NCBI GenBank assembly: GCA_038049695.1
Contig: CP142452.1
Span: forward strand, 81,572,501-81,636,500
Source: Cinnamomum chago
Lineage: Eukaryota > Streptophyta > Magnoliopsida > Laurales > Lauraceae
Direction: 5' to 3'
Length of the DNA stretch: 64,000 bases
Positions 21,722-33,645 of the stretch are shown here, piece by piece (the stretch's first letter is position 1; every line of letters begins with the position of its first letter). Below the pieces are notes generated by a model that saw nothing but the letters and a program-made list of their open reading frames with translations, made no database searches and had not been told where the DNA came from. Position numbers and translations under genes: made by a program.

Positions 21722-24040
21722 TAGCGGCATAGATGAGGTCATAAGGACGTGTTGGTGTGCTAAACTTATGACAAACTTTTAAGCCCATGGCCGGGCTAAG
21801 AAAAGCCTTGTCAGTCAAGACACTTTGGTGCAATGCGTACGTGTACGACCATGAATTACTTTCCTGTAGTGTCATTGAAAAGTGGTTTGGATTTCTAATC
21901 TGTAATGTAGTGCCATAAGTCCATCGAAAATCAATTATAATTTTGACCCTGCATTGTTGTGGATAGAAGATGGTTTTCAATAGACTTTATCTAAGGAAAA
22001 GTAATACAAACAAAGTGTGGCACCAAACAAACAAGAAATTAGAGGATTTCTAGTGCTAAAGTGAAATCCTCAACATCGGTGTCTTAAATATGATTTTACT
22101 AGTTTGGAGTATAAGACCGTGCGGATTATATTTGAGGGATAGTGTTAATTTTGAATATTAGATATGGATGGATATATTGTCTTCGACTACTGGATCATGT
22201 AGATGGATATTTTGTCTTCAACTATTCAATGTGGATGGATATATATTTTGTATTTGACTATTAACTATGGATGGATATATTATTCTTGACTATTGAATGG
22301 GTGTTTGAATGGTTATTGCAAATGGCTGTATAGTTATTGACTATTGATGTTGCTGTTGATAGGTGTATAATTTTTAAATTTCTGATTTTTATTTATTATA
22401 ATTTTTTCTTTTTGCTTTTTAAAAGCAACTGTTATAAACCGTCGTTTTATCAGTTTTTTTTATTTTATACCGAATATATTTTTCCATAAAAAATGACATA
22501 CATGGGCCATCGGCTTCTACCAAAACACAAACGACACTTATAAACCGTCGTTTTATATTCAAATTATCAATAGTTTTTGCATGTCGTTTTATAAAATGAC
22601 TACAAAATTTTCAACTACCGGTATAGCCATCTTATCTACTGTTCTTATTTTTTTTATAGGAAAATAACTGTTTTAAGGTGACGGTATTGGGCAAATTTAG
22701 CGAAGTGAGTAATCCGCTTGACCTTTTATATCAAGTTTTTATGCATTTAAGCAATAATGAAACTCCTTGAGAGCGTTTGTTTGGAGAAATGTTTTAGGGA
22801 ATTTATTATTTTTCTAATGAGACATCTCAAAATTGCTAAAACTCATAAAACTCAGCGAGAAACATTACTTTTGGCCTTTTAAATGCTAACATTCTCTGGA
22901 ATATAATTGAAGATGCGGGGAAACAAACATGTTGGACAAGAATCAACAGTCATCCTTTGCGTGAAATGCCGTTGACTTCTCTTCAATCCAGCCAACAAAC
23001 CGCCTCAAGCTTCTTTCACTTAAATCAGTACAATCCCAAAAGTACTGTTTTATTGCAAGCTAGCCGGCTTATATGACCACTTTCAATTCGTAGTAAAAGT
23101 AAAAGTAAAAGTCTAGTAATCTATGCTCCACAGGAATTGTATGGTCTCAAACCCACACTGCTCTGGAGATTTATTTAGTTTCACGAGCAATACCGACCTG
23201 TTCCGAGGATTGATGGCAACTACTACGTGGGTGACAGCTGATATGTCGTGGTGCCGGTTATTCGGACACAAATAGCGGTATGTTTCCATCTTAAGATAGA
23301 AATGGGATTTGTAACAGCCTTGCCTGCCTGCCTTCCTTTACATGCATGGGCCCCACGCACAGTTTTGGGATGGCCCACTTTGGTTGAGATATAGATGAAT
23401 ATATGCCCAGTTTGGTAGCAGTCCAACCACCCAAGTTCGGGGCCTCTGTCACCATATGCCTTAAGATCAGGGGTGTTGTTATAGTGGACAAGATATAGGA
23501 TAGAAAAATTGCAACGGTGCATTCATAATCCTTCAGTGGTTGGTGTGAGCTCAACCGACTGTGTAGAGTTGGTAGGGATTTCTCTGTTGTAAGCCATCAA
23601 CCATGGCCACCACGTGGTTGAGCAGTCTGATCAATGATCTCATGTGCCCCCCAAGATCACCCCTGACCATTCATGTTCCATCAAAGCTCTCTTTATTGTT
23701 GATTGACACCCCCATATATAGGGGTGTTATTATTTACTTCTAAACAGTAAATAATGCTCCTATATCTGTTTAACTATCTGATTTATGATAAATTTACACA
23801 GTAGCAAGTATGGATTTTAAAAAGTGCAACATGTTTAAAGATTTGATCCGTGAGAAACTAAAATAGAAAAAAATAGAATATATACATATAGTTTAGCCAA
23901 CATGGTTGGAATAGGCTTTAATGATTATGATTTACGCAATGTACCAATGAATTTCAGGTGCTGATATATTTATGATTGCATGATAAAATGACCTATTTAG
24001 AAATAATGTGCTAAAGGGGTTATTAGGTGCGCAACGTGTG
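21722..24040. other. Intergenic DNA with degenerate repeats
   Basis: Holds the tandem GGATGGATAT array listed separately. A direct repeat TTATAAACCGTCGTTTTAT occurs at about 22,433 and 22,540 and resembles CACTA-type subterminal repeats, but no CACTA terminus could be fixed. An AGTAAA run lies at about 23,093-23,112. No gene is supported. Confidence 0.45.
22161..22303. repeat. Degenerate tandem repeat, ~32-40-bp unit
   Basis: About four imperfect copies of a unit containing TGGATGGATATATT followed by TTGACTATT, each drifted in length and sequence. Confidence 0.6.
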
Positions 24041-24048
24041 CACGGAGC

Positions 24049-24110
24049 TTCCATGCATACCTCGATGTGGGACCCACATGGGGTTGGGGTTGGGGTTGGG
24101 GGGATTGAAA
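24049..24110 (+). repeat. Dispersed GTGGGACCCAC repeat with GGGGTT tract
   Basis: ACCTCGATGTGGGACCCAC is followed by a (GGGGTT)n run and GGGGGATTG. Closely similar arrangements occur in reverse orientation at about 19,383-19,440 (inside the hAT-type element) and 26,195-26,262, so this is a dispersed repeat. The run of four G-blocks could form a G-quadruplex. Confidence 0.55.
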
Positions 24111-26190
24111 AATCTGGTTGGCTGCGGCCAACTCATGTATAAAATATGGAGTCCATGTTATCATTCTAATTACTTAATCAACCACCTATAAATTTTATTG
24201 TTAAAAATGAGTACGTCGTCGATCCAATAATCTAGTTCATTTGGATGGGTGCAAATCCAATGATCCAATGATTATCAAGAGGAGACAAGCCCCACGATTA
24301 GACACGCATTAGTGTAGGAAAGAAAAAAGTTGCGCAAAGGATAACTTACCTAATGTGTTATATGATTCTCGTGCTGACATTGGTATATTTAAAGGATTCA
24401 CTCCACGTCTTCTATTAAGCAAGCTGATTATGTAAGTTTCTGTTTCAAATATTTACAAGCAGAGACGTAACATATTTGAGTAACGCTTGTCTGCGTCAAT
24501 AAAATAATTGAGCAGAGACGTGTTCCATGCATTTTTTTAGCTTGAATAGGTAAATTATTATTATTATTTTGTTGGGTGAGGGTAGTAGACTTTAGTGAGG
24601 AGATAAAAAGAACTCAAATGAGTAAAGTCAACCTCGGGTGAGGTGGTAAAGTGAGACTCTACGTAGAGAAAATGTGGCATGCCCAGTGTTGGCATGAGAA
24701 ATTAGTCCTAAATTTTCATTGGAGAATGATTTTTTAAATGGAAGATTTTCTAAGAAGGAACAGAAATGTTCAACCAAACGCATTCCATATTTCTCATTCC
24801 ATGGGAATGAAAAAATATAATGATGCCAAATGGGACCATAGGATAGACAGTCTTTACATAGAGCTTATTATTATTCCTTCTGCGCCATATGTCAGTAGCT
24901 ACAATACCGTCAAAGGGTATCTAATTTAATGAATATTGAAGTATCCTGATTTCTTTCAAGTATCAATGCACTGGTAGCAAGCTGGAGACTGTGAGTCCTC
25001 ATAGAGACATTTGAACCGAGTATTGCGACTCCATAAATACAGCGGTGGCTGGAGGGACCACTGTGAAATCCCCAAAGGCTCTAAAATCTAATCACCGTTT
25101 CATATGCATTACTATCAAATTTCCCTACATAGGGCCCTAAAGAGGATTTTCTCTCGCTGCTAATGCAAAGGAGAACAGAAATTGTGAACATAAATTTACA
25201 AGTGAGCCTTGAAAAGCAGCTCAAGGGGGAAAACTGTACAAGCAGAGAGACCATTGGGTTGTTTGGACTTCTTTTTTACCAACTAAGGTGGTTGTACCTG
25301 AAGAAATCCGCTACCACACATGCACATGCAAAAGAGAGGGGACAAAGAGATAAATTCTGGATCAGTGCAAATTCAAACGGATCCAATTTGGATCTACCAT
25401 ATACAAACCTGCTTTGCCCTGTTGTCATCCCTATTAATACATTTGGAAAGAAAAAAGAAAATAGGTAAAATTAACTTTTAGGTTCTTAAATCAAACTTTT
25501 TTTAGAATTAAATGAAAGGTTTTAGTCACCTTTAAATTGGCAACCATCCAAGTGAGTTCACACTTTAAAGGCTTTTCACACAGATGAGACATCTCACCGT
25601 ATACATACAAGTAGTGTCAGGCTAAATCTGTCCCAACCCATTAGCCCTTGACCTGCATCCAACCTCCCTACCACATCGGAATACAACCCCTCATACATTC
25701 AGGTCAGTCAAGAGTCAAGTAAATTTGACCTCTATTTAAACAGGTCAGTTTATGGTCGACCTGCCAAATCCATCTAACCTGATCTTATACCGTTCCTAAT
25801 ATATTTATAACACCTAATAAATAATATAATTTAAATGAATTATATTTAAAAATTCCATTGACACCAATACATCAACCTATAATAAAATGAAATTGCAGAA
25901 TAACTACACATTTAATTCATATTTATCTACATCTTTAACAAAAAGAAAATCAGATTTATCTGCATCAAAAAACTTTCCTGCCCATGACGTTTTTTATTTG
26001 TTACAGTGCGTCCTTAATGGGACCCACTGATCAACCATCCAAATTGACCATACACAAGGAACCTCTTGATAGTGACTGATTTTTTATTTTATTTTTACAC
26101 CCATTGGACTGCACCATTAGATTAAACAGTAAAACACCGTTGATCAAGGACTAGGATGATCCGGCAGTCCATAGTTTGTACACAACTACG
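24111..26190. other. Intergenic DNA without a recognised gene
   Basis: Short open frames at 24.7-24.9 and 25.16-25.47 kb have no recognisable domain, splice sites or coding-like composition. I see no gene. Confidence 0.5.
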
Positions 26191-26194
26191 CCCC

Positions 26195-26262
26195 CACCCA
26201 AATCATTCAATCCCCCAGCTCCATCCTCGGGTGTGTCCCCAGTGGGCCCCACAGCGAGGTAA
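26195..26262 (-). repeat. Dispersed GTGGGRCCCAC-type repeat, reverse copy
   Basis: Read on the minus strand it begins ACCTCGCTGTGGGGCCCAC and runs to GGGGGATTGAATG, the same order of blocks as the copy at 24,049-24,110, but without the (GGGGTT)n expansion. Confidence 0.5.
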
Positions 26263-26710
26263 GCTTGGGAATGGTTCACAACTTCATACGGCCTGTTCAT
26301 CCATGTGTCACAACTATGCAACCAGCTGGATAGAATGGATTGGAAGATAATATATCAAAAACTTAACTAATACGTACGTTCTTCATCTGAATAGGGTTGT
26401 AAAATTTGACATGGATTCAATGCTTAAGATTCATGTCCAAATCAGATTATGTCATGGAGACATGAATCCGACACAGAATACAACTTTGAAATAGATCTTG
26501 TTTCACATTGGGCCCAGATGCATATTTTGGATTTGTTTCTATTTACAACAAATCAAAGGGGCAGACATGCATGTACAGTCGACTTTGTGATTAGTTGGAT
26601 CACCCTTTATAGTTTAAATCAAAACTAATTTTTTTTATTAAAAATGGATAGATGTCTAAAACTTTTGGGTAATCTTTCAAGATATGGATATAGAATAAAA
26701 AACCAAAATA

Positions 26711-26760
26711 TGGGGTGGTGGGGGTGGTTGGGGTTGGGGTTGGGGTTGGGGTTGGGGTGG
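26711..26760 (+). repeat. (GGGGTT)n tract, potential G-quadruplex
   Basis: GGGGTGGTGGGGGTGG leads into about five GGGGTT units and a final GGGGTGG. The plus strand has at least six runs of four G spaced by two bases. The open frame on the other strand is a Thr-Pro repeat artefact. Confidence 0.85.
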
Positions 26761-27984
26761 TTTCAGAGTAAGAGTCATTTTTCCTTCTAGGGTGGAATGA
26801 CGTAGAAAAGACCAAAATATCTATTTTATTGAAGAAAAACTAATGTTGTGGTTAAACTGTAAATTTAAAAAGTTGATAACCTTTGTTCTCCAAAAATTAA
26901 AAATAAAGAGTTTACAACCTTAATTATATGTGGATGGAAAACAAAGCTCGTGTAATTAATTAATTATTCTGATTTATATACAGAATTAAATTAATAGGTG
27001 GAATAGCAGTGGGAGAGTGACAGACATTATGATGGATGAAAGTAACAAATTTTATGATTGTGAAAAAAAGAAAGAGAAAACTAAAATGTTGAATGCTCAT
27101 AGTCACAGATTAAATGCTACAATCACCGTAAAAAGTGGTCCCAAACATGTTGAGGTCACTTGCATGAATTCTCATCCACCGTTCCAATTTATCTTTGATT
27201 AAATTTTAAATAAGTTGCAATTCTTTAGATTTATTCTTTGTACTTCTATTCATGTTCTCTTCAACTTATCAGTTTTTCTTTAGTGGTCATCAACTCTCAT
27301 CGAGTAGCTTTTTATTAGCTTTGCATTGAACATGTTCAAACTTTTCAAACTTTAGAATGCGTTCATCTTTCATTCCATCTTTGTATATTTACCAAATATC
27401 CATCAAAATATTTTCATCTCTACTATACTCATTTTTTACATATATTATATGTTTATTGTCCAGCTTTTCAGCACACATGTCATGGTTAGTCTGTGCTAGT
27501 CTAATTGTTTTCTAGTAAAATCTTTCCTTATTTTTGTGTGCATATCAAAAGGTACTCTAGAAGTAAATTCCCTTTTCAACTACCCAACTTTTATCATATT
27601 TTTTTAAGTGATTAAAAAAAATACGACTCTCTTGAGTTATTGAGTTGACTTTCTTCGGGTTGTAAAGTCGACTCTCTCCAAGTAAATATTTTAGAGCTGG
27701 ATGAGTCGAGTCCAAGTCACTTGTTTTCCAAAGTTGACCTACACTCAGTGTGGAACGAAGGTGTCTCACAACTCAGCTACCAGTGGATTAGTGATATTTG
27801 TGTATTCATAGAACTCTTTGAGAACTTTTCATTCTCTACCATCCTTATCACAGCCTTGGTGTGCTCTATTGTATGCAAACGATTAGTAAGATTGCGCATC
27901 TTTAAAATATCATAAGAAATAAAAAGTGCAGGAAAATCACAAAAAGATCATAGTAAAAATGGAAAATTGAGAAAGAGTAATGAT
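26761..27984. other. Intergenic DNA
   Basis: AT-rich, with no recognised coding region or element. Confidence 0.5.
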
Positions 27985-28335
27985 TTTGTAAGGATCTAAT
28001 GGTTTTATGGTACATACCACCCAGTGGGGGCCATCTTATGACCCATCCAAATGGACCACAGATACACAACCCTTTTATAGTAACGGATCCCATGAATTTG
28101 CACATATTTGAATGAATTAGACCATTGGATTGAGGGTCAATTATTGTCGTTGTATATGGAGCTATTAAATTTTCGGACCACAGATGAAGGGGTTGGAGGT
28201 ATTAAATTAACTTCAAATTTAATATTTAGAGTGGCCCCACTTAGATCATTCGAACCGCCTTGTCCCATGATATGTGGGGTCCTAAATGGGGTGCACTCGG
28301 TGGTATGCATTGTAAGACGATAAGGACCCTCCTTA
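27985..28335. mobile_element. Possible inverted-repeat element
   Basis: The left block GTACATACCACCCAGTGGGG (from about 28,009) is mirrored by a right block whose complement reads GCATACCACCGAGTGCACC (about 28,285-28,303). The similarity continues weakly outward. No target duplication could be fixed, so boundaries and class are uncertain. Confidence 0.4.
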
Positions 28336-29480
28336 CCGGGCCATTAGTCATCAAGAAAACATATATAAATGGGACAATTATGAGAAAAACCCTCAAAGAT
28401 CTTGGAACCTCGCGTATAGCTTTGAAATGCATGATACACCTCAGGAAGGCCTTTTACACCGTGTGGTTTTTATTTTATTTTATTTTATTTTTGACCAAAC
28501 TTCCCTCCACACGTATATATGCGCGAGTCATCCACTATAATTGTAAGCACAACCAAACCCTTTATAAAACATGCACCATATGTTTCCTTTTTCAGTAGCA
28601 TGTCATTTCGCAAACTTTCTCCAATATTTTTGGGATCTTAGTTGCTAAAGCATATCATAGTAAGTCGCTGAGGGCAATTAGTTCATCTTTTTGCAGACCT
28701 TTTCAGCCATCTATAGGGTTTTGAGTTGTCGAAGATCATATTCCACTTACCTACATCGTTGAGAGGAATGTTGGTATAAAATATCATAATAGTGAGTAGT
28801 CTACGAAGGAAGAATTCTACATAAACTAGAGCTTTTGAAAATGAAACCCTGAAAAAAGCTAAAAATGGCTGCAAATTGACAACCTCCTAATAAATGAAAT
28901 AGGAAAATGCACTAGAAAGGGGCAGAAAAAAAGGAAGCAAAAGGGTTTTTACTATATTTAGAAGTTAGAATTGATACACTCGCGCGTCTTATTGTAGTAG
29001 GTGACTTTTAAAATGATTTTACTATACATAGGAAAGACTTACGCACGCATGTCTTATTCTAGCTAGTAACTTGCTCATACACGTTTGAGATGTATTATTC
29101 GCACGATTAGTTGATTAAGTGTGGGGGACAGTTTGACAAAAAATAAAATAGATATTGTGTAGGAGGCCGTTTTGAGGTGTATCATGTATTTCAGGACTAA
29201 ACTTGAGATTCCCCGAAACTAGAGGATTTTTGTTGCAATTGTCCCTGTATAATAAAATGCTCAAATTTATTTTGTATATACTCACCTTTTATTTTTAATA
29301 ATTACTTCAAAGTCCATCTAATGCGGAAGTTATACACTCCACGAACTCCTGCACTGCAGAACCAATTCCCACGTCCTGCGACGTCCAGCGAGTATTGCAG
29401 TATAATACTCTCGCAGACTACGAATTGTCCCGGTACTTTCTGATGAAATGTCAACGGTGGTGCCAAGTGGAGCGCCCATG
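28336..29480. other. Intergenic DNA upstream of the gar2-like gene
   Basis: Contains an ATTTT-type run at about 28,467-28,491 and two loosely repeated passages around 28,970-29,070. No gene is supported. Confidence 0.5.
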
Positions 29481-29481
29481 G

Positions 29482-29487
29482 CACGTG
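29482..29487 (+). promoter_or_regulatory. G-box core CACGTG
   Basis: CACGTG within GGCACGTGAG lies about 110 bases upstream of the candidate TATA box at 29595. This is the usual promoter-proximal place for bZIP/bHLH-binding G-boxes in plants. Confidence 0.45.
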
Positions 29488-29594
29488 AGATCTTCAACTG
29501 AAACTCGAAGGTAAAAGACAAACGAAGAGCTGCGAAAGAAAACAGAGCTTAAAAACCCACACCGCTACAAAAACACCTTTTCATCCACTTCTTT

Positions 29595-29600
29595 TATAAA
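29595..29600 (+). promoter_or_regulatory. Candidate TATA box of the gar2-like gene
   Basis: TATAAA is followed by a CT-rich run (CCTCTTCTTCTTTTTC) that looks like a plant transcription start region. It fits a transcript beginning at about 29,625. Confidence 0.5.
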
Positions 29601-29624
29601 CCTCTTCTTCTTTTTCTCATCAAT

Positions 29625-32600
29625 CATCACCAAAGAGAAAGCTTCCAAAAGAATTTCAGGCGACGCACCGAATCTCCATCTTTTGAGCTTCTCCAACTCG
29701 AATTCTTCCGATATATCGGATGATCGGAATTCGGATACTGCAAACCGATACGAAGAGAAGATCGAGATGCGTGGAAGCTAGTATATAACCGTAGATCTAT
29801 GAGGCTTTCAGATTTGTGAGAAGAAAGGAAGAGAGATTGATTTGCTCTTTCGAGAATACAAACGTCTGAGGCGGTTTTCCTTGGAATTGAAGTGTTTGAT
29901 TTCTTCATCTCTCGGCATTTGACCGACTTAACGGAGCATTTCGAGGTCTTTTGGAGCTTCTAGAGTAAGGAAAACGAAGAATTTGAATTGAATGACTCTA
30001 GATCTCATTTGATTTTCAGATCTGAAGTGAGAGTTTCTCTGTTTGAAGCAGGACTGTAAAGAGTTTTGCTTTGTTCTTCCGGGAAAATCTCAATCTGTGG
30101 CGTTTAAGGTGTCGTCGTATTTTTTCTTATTCTTTCATTTGACAGCTTTAACTGCGAGAATTGCGATCTTTGCTGTTTATCCACATGCAACACCTCGCTC
30201 CGCTTCGAAACCCTAGATCTCAGAAGGTTTCAAGCTCTGGAGAGATTTTTTTTTCTTTTTTGAATCCGGTTTTGGAGCAGGAACAGAGAAGCTAATCGTT
30301 TTATTCTTTCTGCAATCCTCAGTCGATCTCAAATTCGGTCCGGAAAAAAACGAAGTGAAAAGAATCGGATTTCGACAGCTAATCTCGTCATTAAAAGGAG
30401 CAGCTTTCGCTAAGGACGGGACGAGGAGTCGAAATCTCTCCGCTATTGCCTATTCTCCTCTTTCGCCGACGACCGAGGTTGAGAATAGAAAGTTTTCAGG
30501 TCAGTTTTGTGTTTTCAAATCCCGAATCCGTGGCAATTTTCGCTGGAAACGTTCTTTTTGCATTTATTGTCTGTCTGTCTCCTTATTTAATGCTATGACC
30601 AGCAAGAGAGAGAGAGAGATTGCTATTTCCTCCCTGTTAGGCTTACAAGTGTGGAGGATAAATTAATGCGCTCGCTTCTTTCCTTACTTCACCGTCTCTT
30701 GATTTTTCTCTATCACCAATATAACTTTTTGATCGGTGATGGAATAAGGCTAAGAAGAGGACGGTGATGATGTTCATTCTGCTAAGGTTTTTAGGTGCAG
30801 AGTTTTGCTTTTGATTCACGGGGTTTTTCATTAAATTTAATTTTAGTGGTCTTTTTCATTGCAGTGTGAGAGATGTCTAACGTTGTAAGGAGCTTTTATA
30901 ACTGTGTACTTTGTGAAAATGGAGGAAACCAAAGTCTCTTTTTTTTTTTTTTACCCCTGGCACTTGTTCCCCTGTTTTCTTCTGTTTCCTGGTTGTCATT
31001 TTCTAATTCGTTTTGTTCTGTTATGTATTTCAGAGGAAATGGAGGAGATTCATTGACTTCTTTCTTCCCTTTTATCTTTTCCACTTGTTTGTGTCGGTTT
31101 GGGAGGAAGAGGTTTCAGGCGGTGAAAGAAACGAGCAGGGTATTGTTTTTATCTTTGATTCTCTTATTTTGTGTTTGTTTGTTTACTTTGAAGCGTGCTT
31201 TTGAGATTGGATTAGGGTTCCTCTTTTTGCCTTTTCATATCTTTCTTGGTGAAACCTAAGTTCGTTAATTAGATTAGGTTAGTCTGAGGTACGTCGAAAA
31301 AGGTTGATGGGACTCCTTTTTCTCTCTCGAGTTTTAAGGGACATGATATAGGCGCTTTTTTATTGTTATTTATTTATTTTATGTTTTTTAGTAGAAAGAG
31401 TCAGTGGTTGGGTTCTTTCATTTTATTGAAGTTTTATCTCTTTTTTTTTTTACTTTCACCAGAAACCCTAGTTTTGAGGGCTTGATTTAGAGGTACCTAA
31501 CAAGGACCAGATTGTTGTAAGGAGGTATTTTGGATTTTTTTCTGCAAAAACTCATGAACTTAGAAAAGATAGCACTTGACGGGTTACAGTGAGTTATCTG
31601 GTTATGAAGTTTTGTGTTGGTTTTCTTCTGAAGGGAAACATTTTTTTTTTTTTTTTTATCTTAATGATTTATAAATTTCTGCAAAACTGTATTCTTAATG
31701 TAAAAAAAGATAAGATGGCGGTGTACTGAAATTACCTGATATTTTTCTTCTGTTTTCGTTTTACTGGAAAGGGTTTTGATGGTTAGAGTTTTTGGTATCT
31801 AATAACGATGAGATGGTTGGATTTGGGTTTTATGGATCTTTTCTGAAAATGTGTTTTATGAGGTTGGAGAGGATGCTTAATTTTATTCTTTTTAATAGAT
31901 CCTAATTTAGTGGGTTAGATTTTAAGGTATGTGATAAAAGGAAGATGATCACTAGACGATACTTCTTTAGGTCTGTGCTAAATGTTAGGCAGCAGTTATT
32001 TAGAAGCAATCATGATTTTCGTACTTCTTTCTCTTCTTTTCTCCCTTTTAGCTTGATGTAAGCAAACGAAATTATGAATTAATTGAATTGCAAAAATTGC
32101 GGAAAATCTTGGATGACAGCCTTGTAGCACAAATAGGTAGTTTAAAATTAGAAAAAAATGAATACAGACAAGTTTATAGTAAGCTCAAGCACTGAGATGG
32201 ATAGATTTGGATTTTATGGCTCAGTTTGGCAGTACTGTAATGAGTAATCATTTGGAACATTTTAATGGAGAATATTTATGTGCATCCATCCCTCAGCATA
32301 GGGTGAGAGACACTTACATAATTGGAAATATTCATGTGCAAAAAAGGAAAAGCCATATATGGTCATATGCAGATAAAGAATGTTTATGTGCAAAGAGGGA
32401 AAGCCATGTAAGTGTCCCTCACCCTATGGTGAGGGATGGATGCACATGAATGACCCCCCATTTTAATATCATGGGTTTTGATCCCTGCTTTCCAACTGAG
32501 GAAAATTATAGTCTTAGTTATCTTGCCTTCTCTTCCAGCTTTATCTTCCCACAACACAGTTATTACAAGCTCATGGGTTTGGTGTTGGATCCCTTTAGGT

Positions 32601-33641
32601 TGGTGGTAGGCTTTTCAATTTTCGGTGTGCAGTGTTTTTGGGCTTCAATATTTCTGTTTCATATTATAGGAACAAGAAGCCTACACAAAAACCTTCATTC
32701 CTTTTTCTTCTTCTACTTCATCTCTCTCTCTCTCTCTCTCAATACTTGACTATATTTTGGTATCACTGTACTGTCTTTATTGTATTCTTTTGGAGGAAGC
32801 TGTGTACATGTTACTTAATGTTGATTGAGATGAGGTTTAAGCATTGCTGTTCAGGAAATTCGTAGTTTGCTTTGATTCCTTTGATAAATTTTAGAAAGAT
32901 GATTCCTTTGATAGAAAGAGCTTTTAAAAGGATGATAGGGTTTGAGTGTAGTTTGAATGACCAGATACTTATCCTGATGATTTTTACATCCATTTCACTT
33001 GCATCTACCATGTCCCATTAATCTGTTGTCATTTGATCTTCGTTCCTTTTCACACTTCAGCAAGAGGCGGTTTCCACCAATAATATTACACCATTAAGTT
33101 GTATATGGCAGCCTCATTATCCATAAATATGTTTCTGTATCTATTCTGCATTTGCATTTGCATTCAATTGCTCAATGCAAATAAGTTCAGTTAGGTATGT
33201 GTGCCCATACGCAACCTTATGGGTTCAGTTGTGGATTGTGTGCATGCATACGGAAACAGTCTATTTTTATGGAAAGTTGTTTCTCTTCTTCATCCAAATG
33301 TGCCTTTATTTACAGAGCAATTTTTTGGTTTCGGCTACAGTGCCAGCAGCACTGATGGCAAATATCTGAAAAAGAAATCTGCATCTTCATCTGAGTCAAT
33401 CTATTAAAATGAGGTTGTCTTGTTATGACGCTTGTTTTGATTTTTAAGCTTGCAATTGTTTTCATTTATTTTCCTCCTCCATTATTTATTACTAAATATA
33501 TCCACAAGTTTCTGCATTTCTGCAATGGTCATTGATCAACTGTTTTCTTCCTGACAGGTGAAGTGACTGGTTGCCTTGTTATCTAGGTGCAGAACGGTAG
33601 CTGAAAAGAATCCCACAGAACCGTACTATGTTATGTGAGCC
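29625..33641 (+). other. Long intron-containing 5' leader of the gar2-like gene
   Basis: From the TATA box onward about 900 bases are GA/CT-rich with many stops, ending at a good donor TTTTCAG|GTCAGT near 30,499. T-rich intron-like sequence follows to an acceptor TTCCTGACAG near 33,558, leading to the first coding exon. The open frame at 30,217-30,498 has no ATG and is best read as leader. The inner part carries the MITE at 32267-32459. Exact leader exons cannot be fixed from sequence alone. Confidence 0.5.
32267..32459. mobile_element. hAT-like short MITE, copy 2 (193 bp), perfect 8-bp duplication
   Basis: The flanking direct repeat ATTTTAAT (32259-32266 and 32460-32467) is perfect. The inverted termini share ATGTGCATCCATCCCTCA and CATAGGGTGAG on the left with the complement on the right (about 32,411-32,450). 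The same terminal block defines copy 1 at 3303-3491, so two family members are present in this window. It lies in the leader intron of the gar2-like gene. Confidence 0.78.
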
Positions 33642-33645
33642 ATGA
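33628..33645 (+). promoter_or_regulatory. uORF cluster at the gar2-like start codon (5-codon uORF plus start-stop)
   Basis: ATG at 33628 opens a five-codon ORF whose TGA (33643-33645) overlaps the main ATG (33642-33644) as ATGA. A second ATG at 33633 is followed directly by TGA, a minimal start-stop element. Both lie in the exon that carries the main start codon, so both should be in the mature mRNA. Confidence 0.6.

Noticed and set aside
22431..22620. CACTA-type transposon end (ACCGTCGTTTTAT repeats, GACTACAAAA)
   Set aside because: No CACTA terminus pair or 3-bp duplication could be fixed; two short direct repeats are too little.
22757..22932. Further Tourist-like MITE (GAGCGTTTGTTTGG against CATGTTTGTTTCC)
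   Set aside because: The ends look related but no matching TWA duplication was found.
26600..26815. Thr-Pro repeat protein on the minus strand
   Set aside because: Translation of the (GGGGTT)n tract only.
30217..30498. Open frame (KRIGFRQLISSLKGAAF region) in the leader of the gar2-like gene
   Set aside because: No in-frame ATG, ends at a donor, and no family recognised. Kept as leader; conservation in relatives would change this.
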